NCBI GenBank assembly: GCA_965232015.1
Contig: OZ246946.1
Span: 2,542,001-2,606,000, forward strand
Direction of reading: 5' to 3'
Length of the DNA: 64,000 nucleotides
From: JAJEAO01 sp963667635
GTDB lineage: Bacteria > Acidobacteriota > Vicinamibacteria > Marinacidobacterales > Marinacidobacteraceae
This document shows, one piece after another, positions 61,267 to 64,000 of the stretch. A program made the position numbers and the translations under genes. The notes beneath the pieces were generated by a model that was not told where the DNA came from, searched no databases, and worked only from the letters and a program-made list of their open reading frames with translations. The first letter of the stretch is position 1, and every line of letters begins with the position of its first letter.

Positions 61267-62151
61267 TCAGATGGAGAATGATGTGCCAAAGATCTCCCTC
61301 CACGCATGCTTTGCCAAGTATTCGTGACCCGCTGTCTCGTGCTGAATTGCCTCCAACGCTAGGTTGTAGCTTCGCCTTGCCTTGTATTGGAACTGCCCCT
61401 TCTGGCCCAGAACTCTCTGACCGCTGCCAGGTGCGATCCAGTACTCCTGATCCGTGTCCTGGTGCGACAGGAAGTCGAAGAAATCGCGAGACATATAGTC
61501 GTAGTAGAGATAGGACTGCTTGCGGTGACTCCAAGAGCCGATGAATCGATAGGCGAGCGTGTCAACAAGCAGCCCGCGCATGGGCACGTTCACGTGCGCC
61601 TTCCAAGCCCGCATCATCCGGCAGAGATGACGCATGTTGCCGTTGCAACACTCGTCTTGGAGGCGAATGGCTTGTATCTCTGGCCTCGGATTGGTCCACT
61701 CCCAGGTTCCTCCACAGTTCGAGTCTGGATGTGTATAGCTTCCATCGCGATTGGAGAAGCCGGGAACGACATCGAAGGGTATGCCATCATGAAATGACAC
61801 CTCCACCACTTGACCGTCAGCTGCTATGCGCGTGTTGGGGTACGTCGTTTTGAGGGAATCGCGGACGGCCTGCAGCAAGGCGGATTGACCATTGCTCGCG
61901 TACGCGTTGTATCGGTGATACTGCGACCAAGGCAACTCGTAGATCACATCAACGTCACTGGTACGGTAAGTGGCGGTCCTGCGGCCGTACGAGCCGACGT
62001 ACAGACTGTGAGTCGTGTCCGATGTTGTTGACCAGAAGTCTTTGTTGAGCCGCCTCGTAATACTCGCATACCGGCTAGTAATCGTGGCTCGATTCCTGAC
62101 CTGTAGGTTTCCGCAGAAGGTCTTGAACCAGATGGCGCACCCCATGAGCAA
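61267..62151 (-). CDS. SMODS-type CD-NTase (CBASS cyclase)
   Basis: Cyclic-nucleotide synthase predicted to respond to phage. 294 residues. The nucleotidyltransferase motif is LYVGSYGRRTATYRTSDVDV, with Gly 53-Ser 54 and Asp 66/Asp 68; a third acidic residue is at 127 (GIPFDVVPGF). YASITRRLN near the N-terminus, NGQSALLQAVRDSLKTTYP, and LCRMMRAWKAHVNVPMRGLL all fit SMODS proteins. The active site looks intact. The nucleotide product cannot be predicted. It is first in a two-gene minus-strand unit with the SLATT effector; no Cap2/Cap3 or HORMA/TRIP13 genes are present, so this is the minimal (type I) form. Confidence 0.9.
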   Translation of the reverse strand: MLMGCAIWFKTFCGNLQVRNRATITSRYASITRRLNKDFWSTTSDTTHSLYVGSYGRRTATYRTSDVDVIYELPWSQYHRYNAYASNGQSALLQAVRDSLKTTYPNTRIAADGQVVEVSFHDGIPFDVVPGFSNRDGSYTHPDSNCGGTWEWTNPRPEIQAIRLQDECCNGNMRHLCRMMRAWKAHVNVPMRGLLVDTLAYRFIGSWSHRKQSYLYYDYMSRDFFDFLSHQDTDQEYWIAPGSGQRVLGQKGQFQYKARRSYNLALEAIQHETAGHEYLAKHAWREIFGTSFSI

Positions 62152-62212
62152 ACGCGGAGTATATCAGTGGTCTCGGGCGCACTAGTCCTCACCCAAGTGT
62201 CAAGTGTCGTCG

Positions 62213-62356
62213 TAACAGCTACCAAGTCCTCAAGAAGTGGCTCTCCTCCCCCGATCAGCGCGTCCTGAAGTGCCCCCTGAAGCCGGAGGAGGCCAGTACT
62301 TCACTGACACCGCCCGCCGCATCGCCGTCATCCTCCTGCTCACCTCCGCACCCTGA
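62213..62356 (+). pseudogene. C-terminal remnant of the ISP-like restriction-modification gene
   Basis: Frame one reads SYQVLKKWLSSPDQRVLKCP then LKPEEA. A one-base shift near 62293 continues QYFTDTARRIAVILLL to a stop at 62354-62356. (G)YQVxKKWLS...L.PEE..Y.T...RRIAAxLLL is the usual C-terminus of the large methylase/helicase fusions whose N-terminus survives at 59220. Same strand and order as the N-terminal piece, with about 2.6 kb of other genes in between. Confidence 0.7.
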
Positions 62357-62380
62357 TCCGGCGCGGGGCGCTGGCGCGCT

Positions 62381-63331
62381 CTACTGCCGGTTCGGGCGGA
62401 CGCCGGGGACGCCGATGCGGGTGAGCAGCGCCCGTAGCTCCGCGCGCTCGGACTCGTCGAGGCGGCGGGTCGGGAGCCGGCTGGGGCCGCCCTTCCGGCC
62501 GGTCAGCTCCAGCGCTGCGTTGACGACCGGGCTCTCCGCCCCGGTCCGCTGCCACATCCGCACCCGGAACTCGACCCAGGGCCAGTTGACAGCGCTCAGC
62601 TTCCGCTGCGCCGCGACGTAGTCGCCCGCTTCGAGGAGCCGGAATACCTCGAGGTCGTGCTCGGGCCAGACGGTGGCCAGGTGGGTGATGTACCCCCGTC
62701 CGCCGAGCATGTGGGTCATCACCTGGAGGCCGTGGTTGTCTATGACGGCGAGGGTCTCCCCGAACCGCTTGACGCCGCGCTGGTACTCGAGCGCGCCGCG
62801 CGCCGTGGACCACTTGAGGGCGGCGCAACGGGGCAACGCAGCGAGCCGCCCCACCTCGTCGAGCGTCATGTCGTAGCCCTCCCAGTGGGTGTTGTAGATC
62901 ATGATGCCGAGCGTGCTGGTCGCTTCGTGGACGGCCTCGAACAGCCGGTAGCAGTCGTCGGCCGACGACTCGTAGTAGTAGCCGGGCGCGAGCTGGATCC
63001 CCCACGCCCCGATCTCCTCGGCGAAGCGCGCCATCTCGATCGCTACCGCCGGGTTCGTGTCCTGGGCCCCGACGACGACCGGCGCCCGTCCGTCGGCCGC
63101 GCGCACGACGGTCTCGCTCACCGCCTTCCGCTCGGCAAGCGTGAGCATCGGGAAATCGCCCCCGGCGCCGGCGGCGAGGAGCGCGCCGCTGCCGGTCCGG
63201 ATCCCCCGTTCGACCACGTACCGCACGTTCTCGCGGATGGCGTCGTGGTCCACGCCGAGGTCGTCGCGGTAGTGGGTGAGGACCGGGATCAGCGGCCCGC
63301 AGATCGTGCTTCTGGCGTCGGCCGGCATCAT
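62381..63331 (-). CDS. DapA-family (dihydrodipicolinate synthase-like) lyase/aldolase
   Basis: 316 residues with the N-acetylneuraminate lyase/DapA TIM barrel. PVLTHYRDD...IRENVRYVVERGI is the entry, GALLAAGAGGDFPMLTLAERKAV the phosphate-like loop, GIMIYNTHWEGY supplies the catalytic Tyr and CAALKWSTARG the Schiff-base Lys. The usual GTTGE loop is GAGGDF, and the substrate-selecting residues differ from true DapA. It is therefore probably a 2-keto sugar acid or other pyruvate-dependent aldolase/dehydratase. It is divergent from a solute symporter gene, which suggests uptake and catabolism of one compound. Confidence 0.85.
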   Translation of the reverse strand: MMPADARSTICGPLIPVLTHYRDDLGVDHDAIRENVRYVVERGIRTGSGALLAAGAGGDFPMLTLAERKAVSETVVRAADGRAPVVVGAQDTNPAVAIEMARFAEEIGAWGIQLAPGYYYESSADDCYRLFEAVHEATSTLGIMIYNTHWEGYDMTLDEVGRLAALPRCAALKWSTARGALEYQRGVKRFGETLAVIDNHGLQVMTHMLGGRGYITHLATVWPEHDLEVFRLLEAGDYVAAQRKLSAVNWPWVEFRVRMWQRTGAESPVVNAALELTGRKGGPSRLPTRRLDESERAELRALLTRIGVPGVRPNRQ

Positions 63332-63378
63332 GGGTTCCTCCCTCGCCCCATCGGGCGCCGTGTTATACCGGAGGGCGC

Positions 63379-64000
63379 ATGAATCAGGGCCTGGGCGCCG
63401 CCGACGCGCTCGTGCTGGCGGCCTACGTGGGCCTCACGCTCTGGCTGGGCTGGTTCTACGGACGGCGTCAGTCGTCCACGCGGGAGTACTTCGTCGGGGG
63501 CGGTCGCCTCCACCCGGTCGCGGTCGGGGTCTCGCTGTTCGCGACGCTGGTCAGCACCGTCTCCTATCTGTCGGTGCCGGGAGAAACCCTGGGGCGCGGG
63601 CCGGTCCTTCTGGTTCAGCTCCTCGCGCTCCCGCTCGTCTATGTCGTCGTCGCTTACGGCCTGTTGCCGGCCTACATGAGGCACCGGGTGACGAGCGCCT
63701 ACGAGCTCCTCGAGGTGCGCCTCGGAGCCGGCGCGCGGCTCCTCGGGGCCTTCATGTTTCTCGTGCTCCGGCTGGCGTGGATGTCGCTCGTCGTGTACGC
63801 GGCGGCGGTCGCGCTCACGGTCATGATCGGGGCCGGCCCCTCCGCCGTCCCGCTCGTCGTCGGGTTCACGGCGGCGGTTGCGGTGGCCTACACCTCGGTC
63901 GGAGGTCTGCGGGCCGTCGTGGTCACCGACTGCGTCCAGTCGCTCCTCCTCTTCGGGGGAGCGCTCCTCGTGCTCGGCATCGTGACGGTGGAGTTCGGCG
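63379..64000 (+). CDS. Sodium/solute symporter (SSS family), N-terminal part
   Basis: Starts at the ATG at 63379 with GGAGG five bases ahead and runs off the window after 207 codons. The first transmembrane helix is LVLAAYVGLTLWLGWFYGRR, followed by the SSF block STREYFVGGGRLHPVAVGVS. The family segment LFATLVSTVSYLSVPGETL is next, and VAYTSVGGLRAVVVTDCVQS is the signature in the middle of SSS transporters. Substrate unknown; sodium coupling is the family norm. The divergent DapA-like gene is 47 bp away, so the two likely share control. Confidence 0.93.
   Translation, partial: MNQGLGAADALVLAAYVGLTLWLGWFYGRRQSSTREYFVGGGRLHPVAVGVSLFATLVSTVSYLSVPGETLGRGPVLLVQLLALPLVYVVVAYGLLPAYMRHRVTSAYELLEVRLGAGARLLGAFMFLVLRLAWMSLVVYAAAVALTVMIGAGPSAVPLVVGFTAAVAVAYTSVGGLRAVVVTDCVQSLLLFGGALLVLGIVTVEFG

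Noticed and set aside
1..64000. tRNA, rRNA or riboswitch genes
   Set aside because: Read through by eye for conserved rRNA and TPsiC-type sequences; none convincing. A covariance scan could still find one.

Overview
The window is GC-rich bacterial chromosome with tightly packed genes, frequent GTG and TTG starts, and many stop/start overlaps of 4-8 bp. The lineage is probably Acidobacteriota or a close relative. This is inferred from a secreted protein of the 'VWFA-related Acidobacterial domain' type (7518-8471), a beta-propeller/amidohydrolase fusion, a Gld-like ABC/DUF4340 operon and abundant REP-like hairpins. No rRNA or tRNA gene was found, so the assignment is tentative.

Layout. 1-9.7 kb is housekeeping: NAD salvage (nicotinamidase-like protein, pncB), xerC-topA bracketed by two inverted copies of a structured ~130-bp element, an SDR, a DksA-like regulator, a MogA-like protein, a VWFA protein and a dGTPase. 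9.8-22.8 kb is a complete type III-B CRISPR-Cas locus: cas6 (+), an 11-repeat array transcribed leftwards, and a minus-strand operon cmr2-cmr3-cmr4-cmr5-cmr6::cmr1 (a natural fusion)-CARF/HEPN effector-cas1-cas2. Cas10/Cmr2 keeps its HD and GGDD motifs, so it should make cyclic oligoadenylate to activate the CARF/HEPN protein. The locus lies between a decayed copy (9.87 kb) and an intact copy (22.37 kb) of a retropepsin-like gene in the same orientation.

22.8-31.2 kb holds two small membrane proteins, an SLC13-type permease, a lipoprotein and a four-gene ABC/GldG/DUF4340 operon. 31.3-33.5 kb holds an AlbA_2 (Schlafen-type) regulator with two copies of a ~74-bp palindrome-containing element on each side. 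33.5-43.7 kb holds a TPR protein, the propeller-amidohydrolase, an HU-like protein, a GspE/PilB ATPase, pyrK-pyrD-pyrF and a proline-rich Pal-like lipoprotein. 43.8-57 kb is almost all minus strand: a degenerate NtrC-like regulator, pdxT/pdxS, an EamA transporter, a 2-oxoacid:ferredoxin oxidoreductase, mtnA, F-type ATP synthase c and a subunits, a MacB-like permease with a frameshifted membrane-fusion partner, and a Yip1-like protein.

57.3-62.4 kb is a defence island. An AAA ATPase/PIN pair is followed by a two-gene CBASS (SMODS-type CD-NTase plus SLATT 2TM effector), a truncated IS256-type transposase and a small secreted protein. The CBASS, the transposase relic and the secreted protein lie between the N- and C-terminal remnants of one restriction-modification-type gene. 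The window ends with a DapA-family enzyme and the start of a sodium/solute symporter.

Two nucleotide-second-messenger immune systems (type III CRISPR and CBASS) therefore share this segment. A covarying REP-like hairpin family occupies at least ten of the gene-free gaps.
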